From Kocuria sp. TGY1127_2 (lineage in GTDB: Bacteria > Actinomycetota > Actinomycetes > Actinomycetales > Micrococcaceae), in assembly GCF_013394385.1 (NCBI RefSeq), contig NZ_AP022834.1, positions 2,170,001 through 2,234,000 on the forward strand: a stretch of DNA of 64,000 nt, given 5' to 3'. The stretch's first letter is position 1. The number at the start of each line of letters is the position of its first letter. Both the position numbers and the translations under genes were made by a program. The notes under the pieces were generated by a model. The model saw only the letters and a program-made list of their open reading frames with translations. It made no database searches and was not told the DNA's origin. Positions 8,606 to 20,081 of this stretch are shown one piece after another.

Positions 8606-10198
8606 TTACTTGGCACTTCCTTGCGTCCGGGCGGCGATGAGGGACTCTGTGTTGGGCAGCTTGTCGAGCAACGGTCCGCCCCACTCCTGCTGAAGCGCGG
8701 CTTCCAGGCCCGCACCGGCACGGTAGAGACGGGCATCTTCCTTGACGGGGGCCATGAACTGCACTCCGACCGGCAATCCGTCTTCCGGCGCCAGCCCAGC
8801 CGGAACCGAGATCGCGGGGACACCAGCAAGGTTGGTCGGGATGGTCGCGATGTCGTTGAGGTACATCGCTACCGGATCGTCGGTCTTTTCCCCGAGCTTG
8901 AATGCAGTTGTCGGAGCGGTGGGCGAAATCAGCACGTCCACTTGGTCGAATGCGTCCTTGAAATCGCGCTGGACCAAGGTGCGGACCTTTTGGGCCGAAC
9001 CGTAGTAAGCGTCGTAATAACCCGCGGAAAGCGCATACGTACCCAGGATGATGCGGCGCTTGGCTTCCGGGCCGAATCCGGCCGCACGCGTGGCGGACAT
9101 GACCCGTTCGATCGTGACCGGGTCTTCCTTGGGGAGTTCGCGGAGCCCGAAGCGAACGCCGTCGTACTTCGCCAAATTGGAAGAAACCTCCGAGGCCATG
9201 ATGAGGTAGTAGGCGCCGAGAGCGTGTTTGAAATTGGGGGTCGAGATTTCTACGATTTCCGCCCCGGCCGCTCGCAGAAGGTCGAGTGATTCCTCGAACC
9301 GCTGGGAAACACCGGTTTGGAAGCCCTCTCCGGTGAGCTCTTTCACGATGCCGACCTTGAGGCCCTTGAGCCCGCCTTCCGATGCGCCCTTTTCGGCCTC
9401 GGCAAGATAGGGACCAACAGGCTCGTTGATTGATGTCGAATCGTGGGCGTCGTAGCCGCCTACGACCTCGTGCAGCATCGCTGCGTCACGGACGGTGCGC
9501 GTCACGGGGCCGACTTGATCCAACGACGACGCCATGGCGATCACGCCGTAACGGGAAACGGATCCGTACGTCGGTTTGACGCCGACGGATCCCGTGACAG
9601 ATGCGGGCTGGCGAATCGACCCGCCCGTATCCGTTCCGAGTGCCAACGGGGCTTGGAACGCGCTCACGGCAGCCGCGGAGCCGCCGCCCGAGCCTCCGGG
9701 AATTCGGTCCAGGTCCCACGGGTTGCGAGTGTTCCCGAAAGCCGAATGCTCGGTCGAAGAACCCATGGCGAATTCGTCGAGGTTGGTCTTGCCCAAAACA
9801 GGAAGTCTGGCCTCGCGCACCTTGCGCACGACGGTTGCATCGTAGGGGCTCAGCCAGCCTTCGAGCATGCGCGAGGCTGCGGTGGTGGGCTGACCTTTGG
9901 TGACGATCAAGTCTTTGACGGCGATCGGCACGCCGGCCAAGTGCGGCAGCTCTTTGCCCGCCGCACGGTCCGAGTCCACTTGGCGGGCCTCATCAAGGGC
10001 CGTCTCCGCGCTCACGTTGAGGAATGCATTGAGACCCGTTTTGCCCTGTGATCGGTCCTCGACGTCGACGGGTGAGCCCTCAGTGGCCTCGATGTGGTCC
10101 AGGTGCGCCTGTGTCAGTTGTTCCGAGGTGATCTCGCCTCGGTTCAATTTGCCCGCGGCTTCCGCTGCGGAAAGCTTGATGAGTTCGTTCTGGTTCAT
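8606..10198 (-). CDS. gatA: aspartyl/glutamyl-tRNA(Asn/Gln) amidotransferase subunit A
   Basis: GatA is the amidase-signature subunit that hydrolyses glutamine and passes ammonia to GatB. The Lys-cisSer-Ser triad elements are all visible: Lys in [14 protein letters not shown], the [17 protein letters not shown] block followed by [11 protein letters not shown] (cis-Ser), and the nucleophile in [14 protein letters not shown]. Length is 530 residues from the ATG I chose. A GTG four codons upstream is possible, but its spacing from the AGGGG site is too short. The gene follows gatC by 16 bases and runs straight into gatB. All three subunits belong to one cytosolic complex, so the genes are expected on one transcript. 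Confidence 0.97.
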   Translation of the reverse strand: MNQNELIKLSAAEAAGKLNRGEITSEQLTQAHLDHIEATEGSPVDVEDRSQGKTGLNAFLNVSAETALDEARQVDSDRAAGKELPHLAGVPIAVKDLIVTKGQPTTAASRMLEGWLSPYDATVVRKVREARLPVLGKTNLDEFAMGSSTEHSAFGNTRNPWDLDRIPGGSGGGSAAAVSAFQAPLALGTDTGGSIRQPASVTGSVGVKPTYGSVSRYGVIAMASSLDQVGPVTRTVRDAAMLHEVVGGYDAHDSTSINEPVGPYLAEAEKGASEGGLKGLKVGIVKELTGEGFQTGVSQRFEESLDLLRAAGAEIVEISTPNFKHALGAYYLIMASEVSSNLAKYDGVRFGLRELPKEDPVTIERVMSATRAAGFGPEAKRRIILGTYALSAGYYDAYYGSAQKVRTLVQRDFKDAFDQVDVLISPTAPTTAFKLGEKTDDPVAMYLNDIATIPTNLAGVPAISVPAGLAPEDGLPVGVQFMAPVKEDARLYRAGAGLEAALQQEWGGPLLDKLPNTESLIAARTQGSAK

Positions 10199-10214
10199 GG
10201 TATTGCTCACGCCC

Positions 10215-10511
10215 CTAGTCCTCGTCCAAGATGGCCGGTACCTTGAACTGGCCGTCTTCAGCATCGGGCGCGTTCAGAAGCGCTTCGTCGTTCGTCAGCG
10301 TCTGTCCCACGACGTCGTCACGGAAAGCGTTGGAGAGAGGAAGCGGGTGCGAGGTCGGCGGAACGTCCTGAATGGGCGCTTCCGAGACCGATTGCACCGC
10401 GTTGACGATCACATCGAGTTCCGCGGCCATGGACTCCAGTTCCGTATTGTCCATCTCGATGTGAGCCAGTGACGCGAGATGCGCGACCTGGTCACGAGTA
10501 ATGGCAGTCAT
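10215..10511 (-). CDS. gatC: aspartyl/glutamyl-tRNA(Asn/Gln) amidotransferase subunit C
   Basis: GatC is the small 98-residue subunit that wraps around the GatA-GatB interface and steadies the complex; it has no catalytic residues. The characteristic N-terminus [16 protein letters not shown] and the C-terminal [16 protein letters not shown] with the [14 protein letters not shown] tail are present. It begins at an ATG after a GGAGAA site and leads the gatCAB operon. The promoter should lie within the roughly 95 bases between it and the strong terminator of the rpf-like gene upstream. Confidence 0.96.
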   Translation of the reverse strand: MTAITRDQVAHLASLAHIEMDNTELESMAAELDVIVNAVQSVSEAPIQDVPPTSHPLPLSNAFRDDVVGQTLTNDEALLNAPDAEDGQFKVPAILDED

Positions 10512-10606
10512 GAATTCTCCTGCTCCGTTGGCGCTTGTCTATTCCCTGCGCGCCTCCTCCGGCGGGAGCGCGCGGGTCCCGTACCAGTCTAGTCATGGGC
10601 GGGAAG

Positions 10607-10655
10607 TGGTTAAAACAATCGTGCCCCGCCCTGTGACAGGGCGGGGCACGATCTC
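10607..10655 (-). terminator. rho-independent terminator after the rpf-like gene
   Basis: A perfect 13-bp stem, GTGCCCCGCCCTG with CAGGGCGGGGCAC, encloses only three loop bases. On the minus strand it is followed by GATTGTTTTAA, a usable U-tract. It sits just downstream of the rpf-like stop and upstream of gatC, so it should separate the two transcripts. Confidence 0.9.
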
Positions 10656-10698
10656 AAGAAGAGTACTCGCTCGTCTAGACGAGTAGCACTGACTTCAA

Positions 10699-11463
10699 TT
10701 AGTTAGCCGGGATCTCCAGAACCTGACCCGGGAAGATCATGTTCGGGTCGGTCACGATCGAGCCGTTGGTCTGAACCAGGGCATCAACCGAAACACCGTG
10801 ATCGTTGGCGATCTTGTTCAGGGTGTCACCGGCAACGACGGTGTAGGAACCAGCCGAAGCGGTCTGAGCCGGGGCGGCAACCTGGGCCTGGGCAGGAGCC
10901 TCGTAGGTCTGCTGTGCAGGAACCTCGGGCTGAGCCTGCTCGACGGGAGCCTGCTGGGCCTCGGGCTGAGCCTGCTCAACCGGTGCCTGCTGGGCCTCGG
11001 GCTGAGCCTGCTCGGCGGGAGCCTCGTAAGCCTGAGTGGACTCAGACTGGGTCTGAACCTGCTCCTGCTCCTGCTGCGGCTGAGCCTGCTGCGCAGAGTC
11101 ATCCGAAGAGCTGCTGGAGGGAGCCGAACCAGCCTGCTGCGAGCAGACCGGCCATGCGCCGGGGCCCTGCTCGGCCAAAACCTTCTCGGCAACCTGGATC
11201 TGCTGATCCTTGGAGGCGTTCTGGGGGTCACCCTGGCCACCGAAGGCTGCCCAGGTGCTCGGGGTGAACTGGAGTCCACCCGAGAATCCGTTGCCGGTCG
11301 AAGTCGACCAGTCGCCGCCGGACTCGCACTGAGCGACGGCATCCCAATCGAGGCTGTCGGCCTGGGCGGGAGCGGTAGCCAGTGCACCAGCGGCAGCGCC
11401 ACCGATCACGAGAGCGGCTGCACCGCGGCGGGCATTGCGTCGGAAAGTGGAAGTATTGTTCAC
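10699..11463 (-). CDS. resuscitation-promoting factor-like secreted transglycosylase with LysM domain
   Basis: This is a secreted cell-wall enzyme of 254 residues. A basic start ([16 protein letters not shown]) leads into a hydrophobic signal peptide ending ALATAPAQA. Residues about 36-110 form the Rpf transglycosylase-like domain: [20 protein letters not shown] carries the catalytic Glu in QCESGG, followed by [18 protein letters not shown] and the cysteine in WPVCSQQ that pairs with the first. A Ser/Gln/Pro-rich linker with 12-residue repeats follows, then a C-terminal LysM domain ([18 protein letters not shown]) that binds peptidoglycan. The start is GTG after AGGAG. Such proteins cleave peptidoglycan and help cells leave dormancy. 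It has a long structured leader and its own terminator, so it appears to be monocistronic. Confidence 0.92.
   Translation of the reverse strand: MNNTSTFRRNARRGAAALVIGGAAAGALATAPAQADSLDWDAVAQCESGGDWSTSTGNGFSGGLQFTPSTWAAFGGQGDPQNASKDQQIQVAEKVLAEQGPGAWPVCSQQAGSAPSSSSSDDSAQQAQPQQEQEQVQTQSESTQAYEAPAEQAQPEAQQAPVEQAQPEAQQAPVEQAQPEVPAQQTYEAPAQAQVAAPAQTASAGSYTVVAGDTLNKIANDHGVSVDALVQTNGSIVTDPNMIFPGQVLEIPAN
10923..11030 (-). repeat. 36-bp in-frame tandem repeat in the rpf-like gene
   Basis: Three near-identical units with a 36-base period (the phrase CCTCGGGCTGAGCCTGCTC recurs at 10923, 10959 and 10995) encode a 12-residue repeat of the type [12 protein letters not shown]. The units lie in the flexible linker between the catalytic and LysM domains. 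Such linkers vary in copy number between strains, so this block is a likely site of length polymorphism. Confidence 0.85.
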
Positions 11464-11700
11464 GATGCTCCTCAGGCCACCTACGCTCCATCCATCCCTG
11501 GACTTCTTAGCGCCGTCGTCTACCTATAGATGTTTTAGGTCAAGTTTCAGGTGTCTGCCCTGTAGACGACGTCCGGTGTTACGGCAGCACCTAGCATTGT
11601 TGTTTCTAGCTCTCGCGTATGTGCGTGAGCTCAGGAGTCACCTCTCGGTGACGAACTGTTTATAACGATACAGTAACGATTTTGGAGTTTGCAACCAATT
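11464..11700 (-). promoter_or_regulatory. promoter and long structured 5' leader of the rpf-like gene
   Basis: Read on the minus strand, a possible promoter is TTGCAA (11694-11689), 18 bases, then TATCGT (11670-11665). The leader of about 190 bases that follows is rich in stems: GTCACC-GAGA-GGTGAC with a GNRA-type loop (11652-11637), AGCTC-A-CGC over a 6-base loop with GCG-A-GAGCT (11631-11608), GGTG...CACC around 11591-11575, and a 10-bp perfect inverted repeat CGTCGTCTAC/GTAGACGACG (11571-11562 with 11523-11514). Rpf genes of other actinobacteria are often led by c-di-AMP (ydaO) riboswitches, but I do not find that conserved core here. The remaining bases 11701-11838 after ligA show nothing clear. 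Confidence 0.5.
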
Positions 11701-11838
11701 TCTTGATGGAAGCGAAACTTTTTTTGGTTGGTACCCGATCCGGCTACCAGCCAGGATCCGTAGGCACGCGTGTCAGCCTATGAGGCCTCTTGAGGCGATG
11801 CAACCCGGTGCGACATGTTCCGAATCACAAGGTTGTGA

Positions 11839-14103
<2,265 letters not shown>

Positions 14104-14167
14104 TCAGAGGTTCTCGCGCCCCGCTGGGGAAAAGTTTGGCGTTACGGCGCCAATTCTGCCGACTCGG

Positions 14168-15244
14168 CTACTGCTCTTCGTCTGCAGAACGAGGTATTTG
14201 CTCGTTCTCGGCGAGCGGTCCGTCGGGGGTCTCCCCCGTCTTCTGCGGATCGTGGAGGTCGTTGTTGTGCCAGTTGTCCAGGTCGATGACGCCTTCTTCG
14301 GGCTCCGACTCGTGCACGCCGTTGGTGTCTCCGTCGCAACCGTGGTTCTGGCAGGTTCCCGCTTCCACGGAGTCAGCCACGATGACCGAAATGTTGTCCC
14401 GACCGCCCGAGCGAATTGCCGCAGCTTGGAGAACTGCGGCAGCATCCTTCGGATGCACCACGGTGGACAGCACCCGGGCCATGTATTCATTGGACAATTC
14501 GCCCGAAAGACCGTCCGAGCACATCATCAAGCGGTCACCGCGCTTGGCCGGGATGACCCAGAAGTCGGGTTCCCAGTAGTTTCCGGTGCCCAACGCGCGA
14601 GTGATCACGTTGCGTCGCGGGTGGGTCAAGGCCTCGAGCGCGGTGATCTGTCCCCTGTCCACCAGGTATTGAACCTCAGAGTGGTCCACTGTGACCTGCT
14701 CGAGGCTTACTCCCTCAATAGGGGTTTGCGAGACGGACGTGGGTTTGTCGCTGATCGGCTCGTCGGTGTCCCTCCGCAAACGATAAGTACGCGAATCACC
14801 TACATTGAAAATGATCCACATGTTCTGGCCGCCGATTTTGACCAGCCACGCGCCGGTCAGGGTGGTGCCGGCTCGCATGGCCGCGGCCGACTTGATACTT
14901 TCGTCGGCCTCCCCGATCACGCCCTTAATCTCGTTGAGGATCTCCATAATCTTTGCGTTGAGATTCGAGGTCGCTTTGCGGCGCCTTTTGAAGATCCCTC
15001 GGGAATCGTCGGAGTGCTCTTCGGTGGGTTCGACGTCGAAGGAAAGAGTTCCGAAGAGCTCTGCGGCAGCCAAAGTGTTGACGCACATCGCACTGGCTAC
15101 TTCACCGGCCTCATGACCACCCATTCCATCGGCCACGGCGCACAGATTTCCTTTTGAAATCAAGGAGTCCTCGTTGTTGGAACGATGACTGCCTTGGTTG
15201 GTCGTGGCCCCCACGCAAGTCGCAAGGTCGAGCGATTCGGTCAT
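14168..15244 (-). CDS. PP2C-family serine/threonine protein phosphatase
   Basis: This metal-dependent protein phosphatase has 358 residues. PPM motifs in order are SHRSNNEDS (first Asp), AVADGMGGHEAGEVAS (metal-binding Asp-Gly), the MCSDGLSGEL block and the late GGRDNISVIVADS, which supplies another metal ligand. A charged segment of about 35 residues between motifs (FDVEPTEEHSDDSRG, FKRRRKATSNLN) looks like a surface insert. The last 70 residues are an acidic tail without known domain. No membrane segment is seen, so it is cytosolic, unlike PstP. The start overlaps the stop of the adenylate cyclase gene (ATGA), so the two are translated together and probably act in one signalling path. Confidence 0.9.
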   Translation of the reverse strand: MTESLDLATCVGATTNQGSHRSNNEDSLISKGNLCAVADGMGGHEAGEVASAMCVNTLAAAELFGTLSFDVEPTEEHSDDSRGIFKRRRKATSNLNAKIMEILNEIKGVIGEADESIKSAAAMRAGTTLTGAWLVKIGGQNMWIIFNVGDSRTYRLRRDTDEPISDKPTSVSQTPIEGVSLEQVTVDHSEVQYLVDRGQITALEALTHPRRNVITRALGTGNYWEPDFWVIPAKRGDRLMMCSDGLSGELSNEYMARVLSTVVHPKDAAAVLQAAAIRSGGRDNISVIVADSVEAGTCQNHGCDGDTNGVHESEPEEGVIDLDNWHNNDLHDPQKTGETPDGPLAENEQIPRSADEEQ

Positions 15245-16377
15245 TCGAAGTCAATCTCCAATTCGGTTCCCACACCCGGCGCGAGTGACACGGGTCGGAC
15301 GTCTCCAAAGCCACGGACGTTGCGCACACCTTGAGATGCCATCACAAAACGTTCGTCGCTCTCGAGCACGTTGGCGGTGGATGCGTCAGTCAGGACGGCG
15401 CCAGGCTCAGCCAGCGCGACGAGACGCGAAGCGAGATTGACGGTCGGACCGTACACGTCCCCCAGCCTAGGCAGAATTCTTCCCCAGACAAAAGCAACGC
15501 GTGCCTCGGGCAGGTTGGGATCCTCACGGATGATCTGCGACAGCGTGAGCGAAATGCGCGCACCCGCTTCGGGAGATTCCGTCATGAACAAGACTTCGTC
15601 GCCCACGGTCTTGATGATGCGACCGCCCCCCACGGCGACGACCTCGGCACACCGCTGTTCGAAATGCTGTACCAGGCTGGCCAGCGTCTTTTCGTTCATT
15701 TGGCGGGACAACGATGTGAACGACACCAGATCGGCAAAGCCAATGCCACGCACGAGCGGGAGGGCGCGATAGTCCGTGACGGCGTCGTCGTTGCCGACGA
15801 CCGGCTTCTCCGCCTTGAGCGCGAGGCGCACCACCGCCGCATTCAACTGCCGGCGGTATCCGTAGCGCATCAGATCTTCGAGTTCGTTGAGGAGTTCGGG
15901 CAAAACGTTGAGGAGTTCTCGGCGAGCTTCGGCGTCACTCATTCCGTGGTGGGCGACCATGTCCTCCACGAAAGCCTCGACCTGCCAGGCAACCATGCGG
16001 TCCATCATCTGCCCGACGGAGCGAACGATCGACAGAGCACCGTCTTCGGTCACGTGCCCGCTGCGGACCATGGCCGAGACGGTTCCCAGGGCTTCCGAAT
16101 CGGAGCCCGTGAAGTAGACGTCGCCGTCCTTGAGGTTCGGCATTCCAAGGGCCCGCCAGATCTTCCGAGCGGACAGCAGGGAGACGTCCCCCGCATGTGC
16201 GGCTTCGCGCCGCGTCATCGAACGATTTTCCCCGAGCAAGGCGCGCTCGAGGGCTCCGACCGCTGCCTTGGCGTCGTCGGACTTGTACAGATTGAACTGT
16301 GCAGGGTTCTGCAGGTTGAGCTGACTCGTCTGTGGTCCGGTATAGACCGGCCTGCCTTCGGGTTCCTCCTGCGGCAC
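15241..16377 (-). CDS. class III adenylate cyclase, Rv1264-like, with N-terminal regulatory domain
   Basis: This soluble cyclase of 378 residues is predicted to make cAMP from ATP. Residues about 1-190 resemble the helical autoinhibitory, pH-responsive domain of mycobacterial Rv1264 (MTRREAAHAGDVSLLSARKI; FVEDMVAHHGMSDAEARREL). The catalytic half keeps the key positions: metal Asp in GIGFADLVSFTSLS, substrate Lys and second metal Asp in IIKTVGDEVLF, and the Asp, Asn and Arg of GDVYGPTVNLASRL. The start is GTG with GGTGGAG upstream. It overlaps the downstream PP2C phosphatase gene by four bases. The domain order and complete catalytic set support an active, homodimeric enzyme, though the signal it senses is inferred from the family. 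Confidence 0.9.
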   Translation of the reverse strand: MPQEEPEGRPVYTGPQTSQLNLQNPAQFNLYKSDDAKAAVGALERALLGENRSMTRREAAHAGDVSLLSARKIWRALGMPNLKDGDVYFTGSDSEALGTVSAMVRSGHVTEDGALSIVRSVGQMMDRMVAWQVEAFVEDMVAHHGMSDAEARRELLNVLPELLNELEDLMRYGYRRQLNAAVVRLALKAEKPVVGNDDAVTDYRALPLVRGIGFADLVSFTSLSRQMNEKTLASLVQHFEQRCAEVVAVGGGRIIKTVGDEVLFMTESPEAGARISLTLSQIIREDPNLPEARVAFVWGRILPRLGDVYGPTVNLASRLVALAEPGAVLTDASTANVLESDERFVMASQGVRNVRGFGDVRPVSLAPGVGTELEIDFE

Positions 16378-16515
16378 TAGAGTGCTCCACCTTCCTCAAC
16401 GCTTTCCTGGTTCCGAGCCCACTGGCGTAGAGCGCGCTCGGCTGAGAATGAGGCTCGAGGCCTCACTGTCATGCTACAGATCACAGGGTCCTTCCGGGTA
16501 GTTTTACCTGGATCT

Positions 16516-16998
16516 TCACGGCCAACGCAGGGCGTTTACTCGGCGCAGATGCGCCTCGTAACAAAGGGCTGAAAACCTGTTGGGTTCTTTCTGATAAGTC
16601 AGCTCAAAAGTCTGTCCTTGGGCGGAGATCCTGATGGTTCCGCACCCGGTCAGACGAGCCGTCCCCTTGGGACCCACGACCCCGGCGACGTACTCGAGCG
16701 GGATCGAAATCGGGCGGCCGCCTCCCAGACCGCGAAAAACCACAATACGCCGGTTGGTCAACGAATAGCCCGTGGTGAGCCATTTGATGAGGCGGACCGC
16801 GACATAGACCAGAGCGGCGATCATGAGAATCGGTCCCACCGCCGACCACCCCGGATAGTTGGCGGTGACGACCTGCAGGAGATTCACGAGGAAAATCGCG
16901 ACCAACACAACGATGGCCGGCCGAAGCAACTTGAGCGGGTGCGCCCGGTTGCACGTGATGACGTGCTCGCCTGGCTCCAAAGTATCCCGGAATTTCAC
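16516..16998 (-). CDS. PH-domain (bPH) membrane protein
   Basis: This 160-residue membrane protein begins KFRDTLEPGEHVITCNRAHPLKLL. It has two hydrophobic helices close together (AIVVLVAIFLVNLLQVV and SAVGPILMIAALVYVAVRLI), then WLTTGYSLTNRRIVVFRG, the typical entry to a bacterial PH-like domain, and a short beta-rich end. The exact function is unknown. The GTG start overlaps the birA stop (GTGA) and is preceded by GGAG, so translation is coupled to birA. The pairing of birA with a PH-domain membrane protein is common in actinobacteria but unexplained. The frame could extend ten residues upstream inside birA, but that start lacks support. Confidence 0.8.
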   Translation of the reverse strand: MKFRDTLEPGEHVITCNRAHPLKLLRPAIVVLVAIFLVNLLQVVTANYPGWSAVGPILMIAALVYVAVRLIKWLTTGYSLTNRRIVVFRGLGGGRPISIPLEYVAGVVGPKGTARLTGCGTIRISAQGQTFELTYQKEPNRFSALCYEAHLRRVNALRWP

Positions 16999-17897
16999 GG
17001 CGACTCCGATTCGGCAGCGTCCGCCCATGTGCCGTTCTCAGGGCGGAGGTGTACGACGTCGCCCACCGAGACTGCTTCAATCATTCCGTCGTCCCGCAGC
17101 ACCATGAGCGAACCGTCGTCGTCGATCGTGCGCGCGAGGCCCGTGAAGTTCGAGCCAGGGTCCACGAGTTCCACGCGAACGCGACGTCCGAGAGTGTCCA
17201 AAGCCGCGCGCACCTCGTCGAGGAGGGAAGGTTTCTTGCCGACGGACAGCGACGGATCGCCGCCGACCGAGAAGAACCCGTTTACATAGGCGCGGAACTC
17301 GCAGATGAGGCGAATCAGCAGTTCCGTGCGGTCCACGTCCTGGCCCGTCTCCGTCCGGAGTGAGGTGGCCGTTTCCACGGGCAGATCCGCGGCATCGATG
17401 TTGACGTTGATGCCGATTCCGACGACGACGTCGAGCGTCTGGGAGCCGGTGGGAACCACGCGAGCCAGGATGCCGGCTACTTTGCGACCGTGGACCAACA
17501 GGTCGTTGGGCCATTTCAATGTTGCCGGCAGCCCCGTGGTCTCCCGGACCGCGGCCCGCCCGGCCAAGGCCAGCATTTGCGTCACCCAGTGCAATGAATC
17601 CGCAGGCAGCCGGGACTCCCCCTGTTCGGAACGCACCACGAAGGAGACCACAGCAGAACTGTATTTCGGGGCCGTCCATACTCGTTCTCTGCGACCTTTC
17701 CCGGAGATCTGATGCTCGGTCAGCAGAGCAGTCAGGTGGTCAATTTCGCGTCCGGCGCTCATTCTGCTGGCGAGCTCGTCATTCGTGGACCCGACTTCGT
17801 CCAATAGTTCGACCGGCGCTGCGATGACGCGATAATCCTGGTTCGGTCCGGGCAACAAACGCCCGGCGTCCAGGGGTTGCACGGTCGTCGTGTTCAT
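16995..17897 (-). CDS. birA: biotin--[acetyl-CoA-carboxylase] ligase
   Basis: This enzyme attaches biotin to the carrier lysine of carboxylase subunits through biotinyl-AMP. Visible motifs are DEVGSTNDELASRM, the ATP/biotin loop TEHQISGKGRRERVWTAP, the LKWPNDLLVHGRKVAGIL block with the catalytic lysine region, and VVGIGINVNI. The C-terminal SH3-like domain ends GMIEAVSVGDVVHLRPE. It has 300 residues and no N-terminal helix-turn-helix, so it is a monofunctional group I ligase, not a repressor. Its main client is probably the alpha subunit encoded about 8 kb away, with the matching beta and epsilon subunits in between. It diverges from yciI and is coupled to a membrane protein gene. Confidence 0.94.
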   Translation of the reverse strand: MNTTTVQPLDAGRLLPGPNQDYRVIAAPVELLDEVGSTNDELASRMSAGREIDHLTALLTEHQISGKGRRERVWTAPKYSSAVVSFVVRSEQGESRLPADSLHWVTQMLALAGRAAVRETTGLPATLKWPNDLLVHGRKVAGILARVVPTGSQTLDVVVGIGINVNIDAADLPVETATSLRTETGQDVDRTELLIRLICEFRAYVNGFFSVGGDPSLSVGKKPSLLDEVRAALDTLGRRVRVELVDPGSNFTGLARTIDDDGSLMVLRDDGMIEAVSVGDVVHLRPENGTWADAAESESP

Positions 17898-18000
17898 AAA
17901 GCGGTGCTCTCTCTCGCTCGGCGCCTGGTCGTGCCATGGGTAGTGGGATCTTGTGAGCTAGTTTAGAGGCGGAAAGCTAACTCCGCTTGGAAGGAACATC

Positions 18001-18282
18001 ATGGCTCACTTCGCCGTGCATTATTCATATGGTCCCGTCGAAGAACAGGCGAAATACCGCGGAGACCACCGCGCCTACCTGCGGAGCCTTCTCGAGCAGG
18101 GATCATTGCTCGCCTCAGGGCCTTATGTCGATGGCGGCGACGAGGGCGCGCTGCTGATCTTTTCGGCCGATTCTGCGGAGGCCGTTGAAGCGCTTCTGAA
18201 CGAGGATCCGATGTACGTCAACAAGGTCGTGACCGCACACGAGATCCGTGAATGGAATCCGGTGCTCGGATCGGTAGGGTAG
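18001..18282 (+). CDS. YciI-family protein
   Basis: This small cytosolic protein of 93 residues has the ferredoxin-like YCII fold. The pattern MAHFAVHYSYG, RGDHRAYLRSLLEQGSLLASGPY and ALLIFSADSAEAVEALLNEDPMY is typical; the family His and Asp (in RGDHRAYL and GPYVDGGDEG) form the suspected active site. The start has a strong GGAAGGA site. The biochemical role of stand-alone YciI proteins is not established. It faces away from birA across a 100-base promoter region and stands about 150 bases ahead of the carboxylase beta gene. Confidence 0.88.
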   Translation: MAHFAVHYSYGPVEEQAKYRGDHRAYLRSLLEQGSLLASGPYVDGGDEGALLIFSADSAEAVEALLNEDPMYVNKVVTAHEIREWNPVLGSVG

Positions 18283-18437
18283 GCAACGACCTACTCAGCC
18301 TGATGTTCCGGCGGCAAGCCGGCATCAACGACCATTCACCGTTTGCTACCTTGGTTCAGTAGGTAACAAGAGTAATTTCCGCTGGGATACCCGATTGCAT
18401 CAGGTATGGGGTCCGAGCAGCTCGTACAGAGGACAAG

Positions 18438-20069
18438 ATGACCGAAGATCTCTCCCGCCAGGATTCCGACGACGCGCAGAACGAGCCAGGCCCGGACCTC
18501 ACCACCACGGCCGGCAAAATCGCCGATTTTTACGCGCGCCGCGAGGCCTCGTGGATGCCTACCGGTCCAGCTCCCGTCGAGCGCCAGCATTCCCGTGGCA
18601 AAAACACCGCCCGCGAGCGCATCGAAATGTTTTTGGACGAAGATTCTTTCGTCGAATTCGATGCCTTGGCGACTCATCGCACCACCGCATTCGGGATGGA
18701 CAAGAAGAAGCCTCTGGGTGACGGGCTGGTGTCCGGTTACGGGACGGTCGACGGTCGACTCGTGGCCATCTACTCCCAGGACTTCACCGTCTACGGTGGT
18801 TCCCTGTCTCAGGTCAATGGAGAGAAGATCGTCAAGGTCCAGAAGTTTGCGTTGCGCAACGGCTGCCCTGTGGTCGGCATTAACGACGGCGGCGGCGCAC
18901 GTATCCAAGAGGGCGTCGCTTCGTTGGCCATGTTCGCGGATATATTCCGCATGAATGTGCGCGCTTCGGGGGTCGTGCCCCAGATTTCCGTGATCATGGG
19001 TCCCTGCGCGGGCGGTGCAGCCTACTCTCCCGCCCTCACGGATTACGTGATTATGGTCGACAAGACCTCCCATATGTTCATTACCGGCCCGGACGTCATC
19101 AAGACCGTCACGGGCGAAGAGGTAGACATGGAGACCTTGGGCGGTGCGAAGTCGCACAACTCCGTGACGGGCACCTCGCACTACCTCGCCGAAGACGAGG
19201 ATGATGCTTTCGACTTCCTCCGGGAGTTGCTGGAGTTTCTCCCGTCCAACAATCTTCAGGACGGTCTGCTCGTCGAGCACGACCAAGAACCCGAGATCAC
19301 GGTGGACGATCTGGATCTCGATGGCCTGATCCCTGATTCCGCCAATCAGCCCTACGACATGCGTTCGGTGATCGAGACAGTTGTCGACGACGGCCACTTC
19401 CTCGAGATGCAGGCGTTGTACGCCCCCAACATCATGACCGGTTACGGTCGGGTGGAGGGGCGGACCGTCGGCGTCATCGCGAATCAGCCTATGCAGTTTG
19501 CGGGGACCTTGGATATCGCGGCCTCCGAGAAGGCCGCGCGCTTTGTGCGCCACTGCGATGCCTTCAATATTCCTATCCTCACTTTCGTGGACGTGCCCGG
19601 TTTCTTGCCGGGCACCGAACAGGAGTTCAACGGAATCATCCGACGCGGGGCGAAGCTGATCTTCGCCTACGCGGAAGCCACGGTGCCGATCGTCACGGTG
19701 ATCACCCGCAAGGCCTACGGGGGCGCATACATCGTCATGGGCTCTAAGAAGCTCGGTGCGGACATCAACCTTGCGTGGCCCACGGCTCAGATCGGGGTCA
19801 TGGGTGCACAGGGCGCCGTCAATATCCTGTACCGCAGGGACCTCAAGACCGCGGAGGAGAACGGCGACGACGTCGAGGCTCTGCGTTCCGAGTTGATCCA
19901 AAAGTACGAAGAAGAGCTCCTGAATCCTTACCAGGCCGCGGAACGCGGTTATATCGACTCGGTTATCGCTCCATCCGAAACACGAGTGAACATCATCAAG
20001 TCCCTGCGCGCTCTTCACGACAAACGAGCCGCTCTGCCCGCCAAGAAACACGGCAACATCCCGCTCTAG
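18438..20069 (+). CDS. pccB: acyl-CoA carboxylase beta subunit (propionyl/acetyl-CoA carboxyltransferase)
   Basis: The carboxyltransferase subunit moves carboxyl from carboxybiotin to acetyl- or propionyl-CoA, giving malonyl- or methylmalonyl-CoA. It has 543 residues in two crotonase-like halves: [18 protein letters not shown] at the start, the first oxyanion loop in [15 protein letters not shown] and [17 protein letters not shown], and the second in [12 protein letters not shown] and [20 protein letters not shown]. The length and sequence match the AccD5/PccB type. The ATG follows GAGGACA. It is followed 12 bases later by an epsilon subunit gene, the usual mark of the actinobacterial complex. 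The biotin-carrying alpha subunit is about 6 kb downstream. Whether it prefers acetyl- or propionyl-CoA cannot be told here. Confidence 0.93.
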   Translation: MTEDLSRQDSDDAQNEPGPDLTTTAGKIADFYARREASWMPTGPAPVERQHSRGKNTARERIEMFLDEDSFVEFDALATHRTTAFGMDKKKPLGDGLVSGYGTVDGRLVAIYSQDFTVYGGSLSQVNGEKIVKVQKFALRNGCPVVGINDGGGARIQEGVASLAMFADIFRMNVRASGVVPQISVIMGPCAGGAAYSPALTDYVIMVDKTSHMFITGPDVIKTVTGEEVDMETLGGAKSHNSVTGTSHYLAEDEDDAFDFLRELLEFLPSNNLQDGLLVEHDQEPEITVDDLDLDGLIPDSANQPYDMRSVIETVVDDGHFLEMQALYAPNIMTGYGRVEGRTVGVIANQPMQFAGTLDIAASEKAARFVRHCDAFNIPILTFVDVPGFLPGTEQEFNGIIRRGAKLIFAYAEATVPIVTVITRKAYGGAYIVMGSKKLGADINLAWPTAQIGVMGAQGAVNILYRRDLKTAEENGDDVEALRSELIQKYEEELLNPYQAAERGYIDSVIAPSETRVNIIKSLRALHDKRAALPAKKHGNIPL

Positions 20070-20081
20070 GGGGAAGGAAGT

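Noticed and set aside
10923-11030. A CRISPR-like array
   Set aside because: Units are contiguous without spacers and translate in frame inside the Rpf linker.
11739-11760. A bulged 9-bp stem (GATCC-T-GGCT / AGCC-GGATC) after ligA as a terminator
   Set aside because: On the minus strand it is followed by an A-rich tract, and the T-run is on the wrong side for either strand.
11464-11838. A c-di-AMP (ydaO) riboswitch upstream of the rpf-like gene
   Set aside because: Expected from other actinobacteria, but the conserved GGGGAACC-type and GAACCCGACAGCTAACC-type blocks are not there.
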